The notes under the pieces were generated by a model. That model did not search any database. It was not told the origin of the DNA and worked only from the letters and a program-made list of their open reading frames with translations. The translations under genes were made by a program, and so were the position numbers. Positions 34,101-45,300 of a stretch of DNA of 64,000 nt are shown here, one piece after another (position 1 is the stretch's first letter; every line of letters begins with the position of its first letter). Source of the stretch: Agelas oroides (Eukaryota > Porifera > Demospongiae > Agelasida > Agelasidae); the NCBI GenBank assembly GCA_949130485.1, contig OX422194.1:202883-266882 (forward strand), given 5' to 3'.

Positions 34101-35272
34101 ACTCATTTGCTTTTGGCTATATAGTATGCTGTATGACTATATACATTCTGAACGTTAGTAAATCTGTGCTTCGCTTTCCTGCTTGTGACGGCATGAACAA
34201 AAATATTACTCAAAAATGGAATTTGTTACAAGTACATCCGCACCTCAATTCTAGAAACTGCAAGTAACATCCTGCCTGAAGAACTATTCCCACTGTGGTT
34301 AAAGTATTGGTGATCTGTGCCACACTTTCCTGCTGTCAATGGCATGAACACAAATACAGATGTGCAAAAAATGGTTTGACACAATTGCACCCACACTCCA
34401 AGCCGTGGTCACACTCGTAACATCCTGCCTAGGGACCCATTCCCACGGTAGTTAAAGCACTCTACTACACTCTCCTGCTCCAGACACCTAAATACTACAG
34501 TGTAGTGTTATTCACAAGTGCATCTGTACCCTTCATGGAACACCACAGAAGCTGCAGTGGCCTTACAGTTAAATGAAACAGCATTAGGATCTGCAGCGTC
34601 AGCTACCAACCACTTAGCTTTGACACATGTAGGTCAACATTGGCGTTTACTGATCTACAGTGAGTCCAACATTTGAGAGAAAAGCTGTCACAGTCGGTCA
34701 CTATATTTGTAAATATCGTCATATAAACCCAGTTTACTGACCAAGAGTTGTATGACCAAAGTTTTTCTGGACAAAAATGTTTGTGAGAGAATAGCCAGCC
34801 TTCTTCAGGCATATAATACTGTACAGAGTACTGTGTGCCTGAAGGTCCTCCGGGACTGTAAGATTGTAGATAGTAAGTTGAAGTTGTGTGCACTCGAAAA
34901 TTATTCTATTTCCGTGTAACATATCCACACAATGGTTGGTTGAGAGATTGGTTATTTTACTGTAAACCAAAGTTTTTCTAATTTGTTTTCAAAGTCCATA
35001 TCTTTGTTTTCCCCTTCAGAACATAGCTGTGACCTATTTGGGAATGTACATTGGAGGTGACTATGTATTTGAAATGTACAACTTTATTGGAATAAATGTC
35101 AGGTAGGACAACATATTGTCAACATTGCTGCATGCAATGTTTATTAACACAAGCTTTATCTCTCTCATTTTCTAGCGTTCTTGCAAGCCTGTTGTATTCC
35201 TATTTCAAATACAAAGAACAACAGGAACAGACAAGAGAACAGAGCAATACTAAACTTCAGTCTAATGCTTAA
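25182..35272 (+). CDS. SLC35D1: Nucleotide-sugar transporter, SLC35D family
   Basis: Thirteen in-phase exons: 25182-25342, 26730-26763, 27851-27937, 28027-28094, 28230-28301, 28439-28507, 29055-29125, 30845-30876, 30988-31077, 31841-31908, 33115-33193, 35020-35102, 35176-35272; 336 residues (human SLC35D2 337, D1 355). Multi-pass ER/Golgi antiporter carrying UDP-glucuronate, UDP-GlcNAc or UDP-GalNAc for glycosaminoglycan synthesis. Signatures: KFPSFQVVGLGQ, LPMFTVLRRFTLI (the core of the family), DLAFNVTGYVFIILND, GKYELMFNNAIL, FEGW-like FPGWWDV, TQYTSALTLTVVGCIKN, GMYIGGDYVF and NFIGINVS. Start chosen at the first in-frame ATG (MMSAQEER), leaving a short cytosolic tail. Introns are swollen by tandem repeats and MITEs. 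Exact substrate cannot be told from sequence. Confidence 0.94.
26190..26556. mobile_element. ~365-bp MITE with ~110-bp terminal inverted repeats
   Basis: Left end ACCTCACATAACCAAACGTA and inverse right end TTTGGTTACATGAGGTGATG. Inner arms share GGACGGAAATCCG and GACCGCGGTCTATGGAGC, then CTTAAGTACAGC. The middle of about 120 nt has no ORF. Lies in SLC35D intron 1. Confidence 0.8.
27425..27510. other. Degenerate copy of the GAAAC hairpin motif in SLC35D intron
   Basis: CATTGAAAAGGGCTACAGTA is followed by TCGAAACATTGGCGGGAAAA. It resembles the CGAAACGTCGG core of the two long palindromes at 32863 and 63346, but is too diverged to fold the same way. May be a relic of the same retroelement family. 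Confidence 0.3.
28578..29010. repeat. 17-bp minisatellite (CATGATCGTGCCTGGAG) in SLC35D intron
   Basis: More than 20 units of GAGCATGATCGTGCCTG with minor variants (CATGATCATG, GTGTCTG, CAGGATCGTG). The variants are mixed throughout. The last units change to GTGCTTGTGAGGGAGATC. The self-complementary ATGATCAT core could fold. No coding role. Confidence 0.95.
29220..29405. repeat. ~24-bp tandem repeat in SLC35D intron
   Basis: Seven or eight units of TTCATAGATGGACGCACACC with CTCGC or TTCCC between them, immediately upstream of the 26-bp array. Confidence 0.9.
29435..30125. repeat. 26-bp minisatellite (TAGCTGCGATCTGACCGTCC), about 26 copies
   Basis: Highly homogeneous units CCTCACCTAGCTGCGATCTGACCGTC. 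Nearly all interior copies are identical and variants (CTGTGATC, CCTTACC, TGATCGT) collect at the edges, which indicates recent expansion in the middle. Located in the SLC35D intron 29126-30844. Confidence 0.95.
30777..30818. mobile_element. Short foldback copy in SLC35D intron
   Basis: CCCATTCCCAGACTGCCTGGGAATGG is a compact hairpin of the dispersed family, with almost no loop. Confidence 0.6.
31083..31483. repeat. (CCCT)n / CCCTCTGTCCTTCCC polypyrimidine array in SLC35D intron
   Basis: About 400 nt of pyrimidine-only sequence follows directly after the donor at 31078 (ATG/GTACTT). Long frames across it on both strands (Leu/Pro/Ser or Arg/Glu/Gly) are low-complexity artefacts. Confidence 0.95.
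32737..32840 (+). mobile_element. tRNA-derived SINE-like segment, degenerate
   Basis: GGTCGTAACTTACTGTTTAGAGCACTGGCAG is followed by GAGTTCTGGATTCTCAATGACTGCCGGCTTCTCACTTTTCC. The order of blocks matches the copy at 49671. In SLC35D intron. Confidence 0.5.
32863..33042. mobile_element. 85-bp-arm palindrome with hammerhead-like core
   Basis: Arms 32863-32947 and 32958-33042 are reverse complements with about two mismatches, separated by 10 nt. In the right arm, TTGATGA, a stem-loop CGACTG-GAGCATT-CAGTC, and GAAACGTCGG follow in order, the layout of a hammerhead ribozyme catalytic core. On the minus strand the left arm reads CTGATGA but ends GAAATGTC. Such motifs are known at the ends of Penelope-like retroelements; no reverse transcriptase is present here. 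Confidence 0.65.
33300..34560. repeat. Degenerate ~250-300-bp tandem repeat in SLC35D intron
   Basis: Blocks such as GTGGAAATGRTKTAATTG, GGCTTTATAGCATCCT, CGGCATGAACAAAAATA and ACATCCGCACCTC recur about four times with heavy divergence. Old duplication; no ORF. Fills most of the intron 33194-35019 with nothing else recognised. Confidence 0.55.
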
Positions 35273-35578
35273 GTTTTCCGATGCACATATTTCACAATAT
35301 GGCCCGGTGGTGGTATATACAATCAATCCTGTTGCCAATTAGCGCTACTACGAAACTCGCGATATTTACTACGTAATGGCCTTTTGTAGGTTTCGTATTT
35401 TCGCGATGTTTATGTGGCTTCGTCGGTTGTACCGGTATATAAATGCGCCTTATAAAGTAGATCATGTATTGTCTCGAATTTCAACTTCTAGCTTGCGGGC
35501 AAGCTCACAAAGTTAGAAACTTTCTGCTCGAGTGCAAACCTGACTGCAGCCTCTAGCTATAGCCGGAGTTCCTATACC
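35273..35578. other. Intergenic region between SLC35D and nuclear factor I
   Basis: 306 bp hold the 3' end of SLC35D and the 5' region of NFI. No poly(A) hexamer or TATA box was clearly recognised. A partial inverted repeat around CTACGAAACTCGCGATATTTAC and GTTTCGTATTTTCGCGATG occurs at 35346-35410. Confidence 0.4.
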
Positions 35579-37643
35579 ATGCCAGAGATCACGAATTGGT
35601 CTGTGATGCAGCAACCCCAGGAGTACAGCGGAACCATCGTAGAAGATGCTGGGCACGAGTACAAAACAGTAAGCACATAGCCAGCGGCTCTCCAAGGGCC
35701 GTGCGATCTTTGTGCGTGTAATGTACAATACATTTAGACTATGTCCTTTGTTCCGTCTGCAGGACCAGCAAAGGACGTTCATTGAGACTCTACTCCCCTA
35801 CGTTCGCTCCTTCGCCTACACCTGGCTCAACCTACAGGCGCGCAAGAGGAAATTCTATAAAGGTACTTGTATGCGAGTGGTTGAGAGAGGGGGGCGCTAG
35901 CAAATGTGTAAAATGCGCGTAGAATATGTGAAATTGACGAAGACTGCTGCTCTCTTTCAGAGAACGACAGGAGGATGTCGGTAGAGGAAGAGATGCAATG
36001 CAAAGAAGAGCTTGACAACGAGCTCCCGGAGGTAAAACGCAAATGGGCTTCCCAGCTTCTGGCAAAACTGCGCAAAGACATTCGCCCGGAGCACCGCGAA
36101 TACTTGCTCAAATCTGTCACGGGACAAATGCGCCCGTCCTGCGTGATCTCCACGCCTGACCAGAAGGGCAAGATGCGTCGCATCGACTGCCTCCGACAGG
36201 CGGACAAAGTGTGGAGGCTGGATCTGGTTATGGCCATTCTTTTCCACGCATTTCCCCTCGAGTCGACCGACGGCGAGCGACTGGGCAAAGTCCCCGAATG
36301 TCGCAATCCAGGGCTCTGTGTGCAACCCCATCACATCCAAGTCACTGTGAAGGAGCTGGATCTCTACCTTTCTAACTTTGTCTGCCCTTCAGGTATGCAT
36401 TAGCAGCTATCCCTATCTCCTTTGTCCTCGCACTACTTGGCTTCCCTGCTTGTAATATACACTCGAGCACTGACAGGGCTGCAGTAAAATGCATTAAAGT
36501 TAGGTTTCTAGCCCGTGAGAATCCGTGGGGTGTGGGATGTATGACATTGTATGAGTCTGCATTGGTAACCATGTGTGCAGGTGTAAAGAATTTGAGATCG
36601 GATGAGGAGCTGAAGGTCAAGGAGAAGGCACGGGAGAGCTTGCGAATCAAGGGTGCCTTCAGTGCTCAGGAGCTCTATGATGGGCACAGAGGTAAATAAA
36701 ACGTGCAAGTCCCTGTGTTATGATACCCATTCCATTGGTAACAGTATCACATGTGCTTTAGCCTTGTTGTGTCATAGAAAGAAGATACCAACTCGACATG
36801 TTTTGTATCAAGTATGTCGTATCTTCTTGTCGTGAAATTGGAAATATTTCCTTCCCTTCAGTCCCAATCACCACTGGTTACACCGAGTCGGAGTACTATT
36901 GCAGCAACCCATTGATGTGGTATGAGAGGCCACAGATACAGCCAGGCATGAAGAGACCCCACTGTGTACTGGAGCCCTACTCAATGGCCGACTACTATGC
37001 ACACATGCCCTCAACCACTGCACACAAGTACATGAAGCCAGAGCCTGTGTCGTATTATCAATATGCCGATGATCCTGAGCGTTATGGAGCCAACATTACT
37101 GTCAGTGTGCAGGCGCAAGTCCACTCAACCTTTCCCTCCACGAGTGCTGTTGCCGGCTACCCGACCTCTACCCAATACAGTTACTCCTCCTGTCCCAACC
37201 CTAATGCTAACCCAAACAGCACCTATTATTCGTTAGCCGCCACAAACAGTAGTAATGTATACTCACTCGGAAATGGAATTTGCAGCAGCCAGCAAATGAT
37301 GAGCTGCGGCTCAATGAATGGCTGCAGTCCAGTTAGAACCATCAGTGAAGAAGCCGCTGTCGCAGACCCTGGCATGAGCACCCCTCTCACCCCTCCCCTC
37401 AGTGTCTCCCCCGTCCCTATCCCCAGCAGTATGTCCCCCACATCCTCGCACAGCATTTCTCCCACTACGTACCTTGAGAAAGAAAACACAATCAGCTATC
37501 GATCGGGGACAACCAGTCCGTGTTTACATGACTGTGACTCCACAACCACCAGCGATTTGATAGGGGATGGAGAAGTTATTCCAAAACTACCTTTGCAGAT
37601 GCTTTCCGATCTATCAGAAGGGCTACCGCTACCAGGAATGTGA
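35579..37643 (+). CDS. NFI: Nuclear factor I (CTF/NF-I) transcription factor
   Basis: Exons 35579-35668, 35763-35862, 35961-36392, 36581-36691 and 36862-37643 join to 504 residues, close to vertebrate NFI length. The N-terminal ~190 residues are the NFI DNA-binding/dimerisation domain with the MH1-like part: [88 protein letters not shown] and [11 protein letters not shown]. The cysteines needed for DNA binding are kept. NFI binds the palindrome TTGGC(N5)GCCAA as a dimer. The last exon codes a Ser/Thr/Pro/Tyr-rich activation region ([17 protein letters not shown]). The ATG at 35579 gives a 30-residue leader before the domain. Possible extra 3' exons exist downstream. Confidence 0.96.
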
Positions 37644-38977
37644 TGGTACGACTATGTTCACTAACAGCACAGCACAGTTTGAATAGAGTAACTGCTTTTA
37701 CTGCAAGCAAGCTCATTTTTCTTTGGACAATCTCTGATATTTAGATACTGCAAACACTCAGCTAATACGCTTGATATTAAATCTTGCAAGCAAACTCATT
37801 TTTTCTTTCTCCTTCCTTTGCAGGTATTTTACAGAGGATTTAGCTGAAGCAGCAAAGCAATTATTTTTACTGCATAAGGTAAATAGTTGGTGGGAACCGG
37901 TTATTAATTGCTGTCTGTATTGTACATACATTATTTTAATGTTATGTACACTAAGTGCAAAGTGCAAAGAATAACTTAGTTATACTGAGGGAACAGAAGC
38001 CTCTGGTATAAAGACTGTTTTGCCCTCTAATTTAATTTTGTTCTCATATTAAAACCAAGTTTATATTCATCCCACGACATTAACCCACCTCTCTGATGCT
38101 TGTTTTCCACACAGAATCATGGACATACCTGCCTTAGCCAGTGAACGGATTCTTGGATTATCAACAATTGAACAAAACGTTTGGTAGCTCCAACAGAATC
38201 CCGACTGGACTAATTTCGCACAGTATCACCTTACACTATTATAGTACATTATTCTCTTAATATGATTTCTAGTCACAGTCTTAACCTTTTCAGTTATAAC
38301 AAAGTTAACACTTACACTATAGAATGTACACATAGATACGTAATAACCATATAGAGTAACGTTAGTGTTACATTTTGTAAGTACATGTGTGTATAGTTGG
38401 TTAGCACTAGTTGTAATGTGTCTTAGTTTTCTTAACACAATGCAGGTGACATTGTTTCTGTACCTTTTCTATATCATTGTTATACCAAATATCACTGGAA
38501 TACGTATGGCTTATACCACCATATAAAGTATGCTTTGTATAATATGTATAACCTTTATATAATATGACCCTGACATTTTTGCTCTGGAAATGCTTGAAAA
38601 AAATAATATTTTCTACCAATACTTGAAAGTTGTCACTGATAAGCTTGGATGCAGCAGTGGTCCTGCATGTGCTATCTTTATACAATTAGTGTCCAGTTGT
38701 AGACGTTTTTAGCTTCGAAACTGCTTGTGTTGGTGCTCATTACAAAATTAGCTTTCAGTAAATTGGGGCGCGTCAGAGTAGGACCCACACTGTGTGTAGT
38801 CTGTGAAAATAATTTCATATTCTATGTCTGTCTGTTTGTCTGTCTGAGTATAGCTTGTATCCACTATCCTGCATGCAGTCATGGTATAATGCTGTATGCA
38901 AGAGTCGTTTTGGACAACATTTTCAAGTGAACGATGCATGCATGGACACACACATTGTTACATCATCCAACTCTGTG

Positions 38978-39020
<43 letters not shown>

Positions 39021-39306
39021 GCAAATAATTGCAAGAGACATATTTGGGAAACAAATTGCTAGGCATCAAGTTACACTCTGCAACTGGATATGCCACTGCC
39101 TTGTAGCTAAGGTTTCCAGCCACAAGAACAAGCTGATTCCTTACAAAATCTAAATAAATACACCGAAGGAGAAACGGGCGAACAAGTGCGGGCTAATGTG
39201 AAACCTTTAAACTTACACATGAAAGCAACGTGTGTTTATAGTAAAACTGAAATAAAAAGAATAAATTTGCGTCAATGTGGAAGACTTCTCATGAGAGTAT
39301 GCTTTG
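37644..39306. other. NFI 3' region and gap before the SAM gene
   Basis: AT-rich sequence consistent with a long 3' UTR. Two candidate extra NFI exons lie at about 37825-37878 and 38115-38142. AATAAA hexamers occur near 39151 and 39250. A (GT)n run lies at 38982-39018. No other gene was seen. Confidence 0.5.
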
Positions 39307-42300
39307 TTATATCACAGCACTGAAGTTGTCTAGGGGCAGCATGAACTTGAGTTCTGACAGGATTCTGGTACGTGGGCCCAGAGGGATTCCAAGTCTCTCC
39401 AGATGAGTGTCATCCATGTGCTGTAGCTCCGCCAAAGTGATTTGGTTCATGGTGAAATTCTTAGCAAGAGAGTGGGGGGTGGGAGGGGAGAGGAGAGGGA
39501 GAGGAGAGGAGGAGAAGGGAGGGCAGAAGAGGGGAGAGGAGAGAGAGAGAGAGCGGGGAGGGAGAGAGGGGAGGGAGAGATGGGGAGCAAGGAAGGGAGA
39601 AAAGTAGAATGTAGTAAGATGGGGGGTGAGAAGATGTATGTATATGGCCTGCAGTATCTGTTAGACATGAGTTCTACAAGTATTCTACAAGCACACTGGG
39701 TTTTAAGGAGCTAAATCGTATTAGCTAGCAATCAGGCTAAGTCCTAAATAGCGCATGATCTCAGAGTACATGTTGAGGTGCAGCTGGTACAGTCATTTCC
39801 GAAGTCTTAGAAAAACGGCTGTTGTTATCAACTGCACCTGACTATGTACGCACAAACAACTTGTTTGTGTGATTAAGTCTAAAGTGTTCGGTATTTTTGA
39901 GCAAATTGCTTGGCAGACTTTCCCATTGACCACAAAAGATGTGTAGCGCCAATAGTCCTTTGTTGTGCTGCTGCGGCAGGTGGCACGGATTGGTTGCCCC
40001 AGGGATGGGCGTAGTACGCCAAGAACATGTAGAACCATGAGGGGTGTGATTCGGGATAGCTTATAAGGAATGCAAGGTAATTACCAGTGAAAACATACTA
40101 AATCCATTAAGCGACTTAACCTTGTCAACATCAAAAAAAAAACCTGACTATGAAAACACTGGTATGCAAGCAGCTCTCTCTACACCCACCAGGAAGCCAT
40201 CTAACAATTTTGCCCCAAAACCTGCCCAAACCCTGATTTGGGGCATGAGTTGACAGTGGCCATTAATTTGGTGTGTGTGAAACACTGTAACTGAATACAG
40301 CCACACGTGGGCCAAACCCATCCTGTCAGCCCCTACCATGGAGGTTTTTGTAGCACGAGTTTGTGGCCCTACTTTTGACAGGTTACCAGATATGAAAATA
40401 AGAAACCTATGAATGGCTCTAGCTTGCCAAAAAGAAGCTGGAGTGAAGGCTGGAGGGTTCTCTAGCGTACATGGTTGTGGGGACGTATTGTTCCAATTGG
40501 GTGTACCCTCCAGTTTCCCGATAGTTCCAATATCTGATGACATCATATGGACACACAATAGTCACTGTGGTACCAACATATTACCAATTTTGTTTGTGTC
40601 TGTTTTGTGTAAATAAGCTAGCATAGTGGAATGCTGATACGATAATTGATGCTAATTAGTTTATTATTGTTATTATTGAGTAAGCAGCCAACACATTAAT
40701 GTACAGTGGTCCTGTGAAATTGACCATGTGAGATCATGTGATCCCAAGCAGCCAACACAGTAAGCAGCCAACACATTAATGTACAGTGGTCCTGTGAAAT
40801 TGACCATGTGAGATCATGTGATCCCAAGCAGCCAACACAGTAAGCAGCCAACACATTAATGTACAGTGGTCCTGTGAAATTGACCATGTGAGATCATGTG
40901 ATCCCAAGCAGCCAACACAGTAAGCAGCCAACACATTAATGTACAGTGGTCCTGTGAAATTGACCATGTGAGATCATGTGATCCCAAGCAGCCAACACAG
41001 TAAGCAGCCAACACATTAATGTACAGTGGTCCTGTGAAATTGACCATGTGAGATCATGTGATCCCAAGCAGCCAACACAGTAAGCAGCCAACACATTTAT
41101 GTACAGTGGTCCTGCGATCCTGGAGAGGGATTACCAAGAACACATAAACCTTCCTTGTTCCTGTGTTTACACTAAATCCTTGAAAAGCAGAGTGTTCCTG
41201 CAATCCTGGAGAGGGATTACATCAGCTACTATAGATTTGTATCCGGCCATTCAGAACAAGCTGAGCTCACAACACAACATGGCACTCATTCTGTACCTGG
41301 AGTCACATTCTGTCCAAGAGGACTTTGTGGCTGGCCAATCAAACATGCTAAGCCCCTCAGAACCTGAAACCATCAAACAACCGACTAATAGTCTATAACC
41401 CGAGTAATTAGCCTAGCAAGGTAAAACATTTGTACGCCTTGTAGCTAAGTACAAACATCAAACGGAGAATCTGAATTGTTGCCAGGTCTATCAGAAGCTG
41501 CTCCAGAGTTGTCTACACCAAAGAGTTCGTACTCTACAATGGCCAGTAAATGTTCCTTTCTCTCCTTCCCTTGGGAGACCAGCTTCTTGAAATAGCCTTG
41601 AGTGTGCATGAGGTTGCCTGGGTAACTACTGTATACTCTGATGTAGCAGCTGCAGAAACTTACATTCAGGGCAGCCGGCTTCTGTTTAGTAAGTTTTACA
41701 CTCGACCTGTGTAACCCATCATGGATAGCGTGTAATATGAGTAACAAGCTGGCAAAACATCAATAATTAGGGTGGGTTTTATTGTGCATCAACAGAGACC
41801 ACAGCTGTTTTTCATTGAGAAATTCCCAGCTACAACTATATATAGAAAAATATTATATAAAAATTCATACGCATAGTGACAATTATAAATAAAGTGGCCA
41901 AAATATGTTGAAAAAATTGATCAGTGGTTGCCTTGGCCTCAATGAACCAGAGTGTGTGGGGTTGGTAGAACATGTTTACTAGGCAGGAACAGGTTTGAAT
42001 AATCACATGACCCGCCATACCCACAGCAATTTATAGTTGAAAAATTCCAAGCTACAACTAAATGTAAATACAAATTAATGTGTTACCCAATTAATTTCAT
42101 TAACGATTAATTTCATTATGGTGGAACACAGTAATAATTGGGTAATACAGATCACATGACCAGTCACATGACCTGCCACACCCCCTACCTGGGTGAGATG
42201 GGAGTATCCAAGTCTCTCCAGAAAGCTCTCCAGATCCTCCAGTCGTGGCGGCTCCTCACCAAAGAAGTTGCTCAGTTTGCGGAAGCTGGAAACAGAACCT

Positions 42301-45300
42301 TGCAGGAAGGGACCGCGGGAAGTGGTGGCAGGTGAGTCCATCGTATTGGAACGCTGTGCGAGAAGGAGGAGGAAGAGAGAGGGAGGGAACTTGATATGAT
42401 TAAAAACTAGAATATTAGGAGACATATTGACATGAGAGCTATGCATATCCGCCACATGATGTATGTGGGGGGAAGATACAACAAGGACCGCTGATATGCG
42501 GGCTATGCGGGTTATGTGCATGCAAGCTGCCTGCACAAGAGGGGGGAGACACACACAAACAAACTCTCCTCATGACCAAACAGGCAGATGAGATGACACA
42601 GAAGCAGCTTCTAGTTTCCTCACTTAATTCCAGCTGAAATCAAACCACCAAACAGACACTGAACAGCCATTAGAAACTTGCATGCTATTTTTCACTGTGC
42701 GTATCAGTTTCACATATTATACAACACTCCCTTGGGTACACTTACTGGTGTAAAGTTACAAGTGCCACAATGAATTAATACCTCTGGTAAAATTCAATAA
42801 AAGATAGGACAGAGATCCTCGTGGCCTCCATGAGTCTAGTGATATCAAACAGATGGTTAGATCCTGATAGCTTCATGCTTAACTTGGAAGCTATGTTTCC
42901 TAGACAACATTGCCATTTTTGACCCCGTCTCCATGACTGCAGAGTGATGCACACAAACAGCCCAGCGTTTATCAGTTGGCTAAAACCACTACTGATTATC
43001 TTGTCCACAAGAAAACCAGTAGATTGCAAGAAGCTGATAAATTTCATGCAACGATTCAAATTGTCCTTTGTAGGCTACTTAATATGGATTGACCCCTGAG
43101 GGTCACTTGAAAATACTCTTAAAATGTGCTTCAGGGTTTACTGGAAAATGAAGAATTTATTTTTGGCCGTATATGACATGTATGCAAGGGTTGTTTTTTT
43201 CTTTTGTTTTGTTTGTTTGTTTGTTTGTTTGTTTTTGTTGTTGTTGTTGTTGTTTGTTTTGTTTTGTTTTGTTTTTTTCATTTTTGTGCAATATTTCGAG
43301 TATTTTAATAATTTTGTGGTAGACCACTGGGTCTTGGCTTTCGTCTGAAACGAAACCGTGTTTCTGAGCTTTCACGTTCATGATTCACTTGGGGGTCAGG
43401 CCGGCATCAGGGTAGTTTTCTTTGCAAGCTTCCTTTGACTGACTGTACAAAATAACATTTCGTGCACACGAACTTGTCCTATCTCCTCCGCCTGCCTGCC
43501 ACCTATCAATGTTACGTGACTAATATTTAATCTCATAGTGGAAAAATGTTGCTACAACAATGTTGATACCATGGTTTCACTATTGTTGTGTGTGCGTAAT
43601 CTCTTAAGCTCATTAATGTGTCAATTCTGGAATGTCAGTGCATGTGTGTGTGTGTGTGTGTGTAGCAGTGGGTATCACGTGTGTGTGCATATGCTCAGAC
43701 AATTGCTCCCCCAAGCAACCACAGAGCTTGCCACCACTTCCTGCAAATTCTCCAAAATGTTAATTCTTATGGCTGCTAATCAACATACTCCTCCAGAGTG
43801 CATTTGAAGTGAGTGATACCCCACGCTCCGTGATGCGAGGCAAAACAGAGGTCTTTTCAAATGTACACACACCACTTTCAAGGTGAAAACTTAAGTAGGC
43901 TAGCTATGTTAAACAAGTCTTTCTATCCAAGCAAAGCTGACCTAGCCACCCACGCACCTGGGCCACACCAAGTCCAGAAAAAATGAAGTATCATATAAAG
44001 TAAAATTAACAATTGATTTATCTCAGCTATGGTTGAGTGCGAGGAATTGTTTAACTTAGTGGTGTGTGTATGCTCAACAAGAACTATGTTTTGTCCCACC
44101 TGCAGTGTAGCTGGAACTTTACCACTTCAAACCATATATATTCCCTTCCTTCTCCTCCTCCTCCTCCTCCTTTCTCTTCCCCCTATGCTCTTACCCCTAT
44201 GCTCTTCAGTATAAAACTTTCCAGATACTAACATACAGGGACTGTGACTTTGTAGCCCTTGCACTAACAATTTAAAATGTTGACATTTTGAAATTTAAAT
44301 TTTAAATTTTAAATTATTGATGCTCTGTGCTTCATGAATTTATTTTAGGTGGTCAAGGTGTTGTAAGGCTTCACACGCTTTTCCCCAGGGGAATTGAGAA
44401 AGACAGACAGCTGTCTAGCGAGTGAGGTGGATGGAGACTTCAATCTGCCTCCCTCTTTTTTCTCCTCACCTTTCTCTTACCCTTCTATATTGGTGTGACA
44501 TTTATAGCATCAACAATTTAAATTTTAAATTTTACATTTCAAAATTTTTAAATTTTAAATTGTTATTGCAAGGGCTAGGTTGCAAGGTTGTTGCAAGGTT
44601 TTACACTTGCTAGACAGCTGTCTTTCTCAATACCCCCAGGGAAAAGCATGTGAAGCCTAACAATGCCACTTTACGTTGACCACCTTAAAAAAAAACCATG
44701 AAGCACAGAACTGTCTTCTCTTATTCTTGTGAGTAGCTTTGAGTGGGTGAGAAGGGACTCCAGGGTTTGGCCCACAAAACCATCACAGACTTGGGAAGCC
44801 CCAAGAAGGGTGCTACTTGGGTTAGGTGCTCAGAAAAAGGGTCATCCACTTAAGGTCTCTACCAGTAAGGAAGTGGGATCAACCACAATGTGATGTATAT
44901 GGCAAGTAGATTCTTTGATTGCCCCTCACAAAAGATTATGTATTGTGATTAGTCTGTGTACAACTAACATGATGGAATGTGTTTGGATGCAAGCCTGTGG
45001 TTGACCCAGCCTAACGCAGGCATGCGATACGTGATTGGGCAAAGAACGTGGGACAGGAGTTGGGGAACGCCGCAACGAGGGTACAGAACCCACGTTGTGT
45101 TGCATTCGTGGGAAAGTATTCCAGCGAGTTATTAAATCACATCCGGCATGCACACATCAGCGTAAACACTAGTCATAAGAATATCGACTCCACTAAACAT
45201 TTTTAGGAACATGTATTGTCAAGTGTTGTTAATTGCGGACAAAGTCCATCTATTTAGCGTAATGGCTTGGTGTGTGTGTATGTTACCTGTTTGGCCATGC

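Noticed and set aside
40148-40558. 136-codon minus-strand frame
   Set aside because: No recognisable domain, no splice or promoter context; composition is not distinct from the surrounding intron. A decayed element cannot be excluded.
40684-41105. Three identical 63-codon frames at 80-bp spacing
   Set aside because: Exact by-products of the 80-bp tandem repeat; no start context, no similarity, no splice logic.
41445-41747. 100-codon minus-strand frame in the SAM-gene intron
   Set aside because: Some coding-like composition at its end (KKLVSQGKERKEHLLAIVEY), but no phase-compatible splice to the SAM exons was found; left out of the model.
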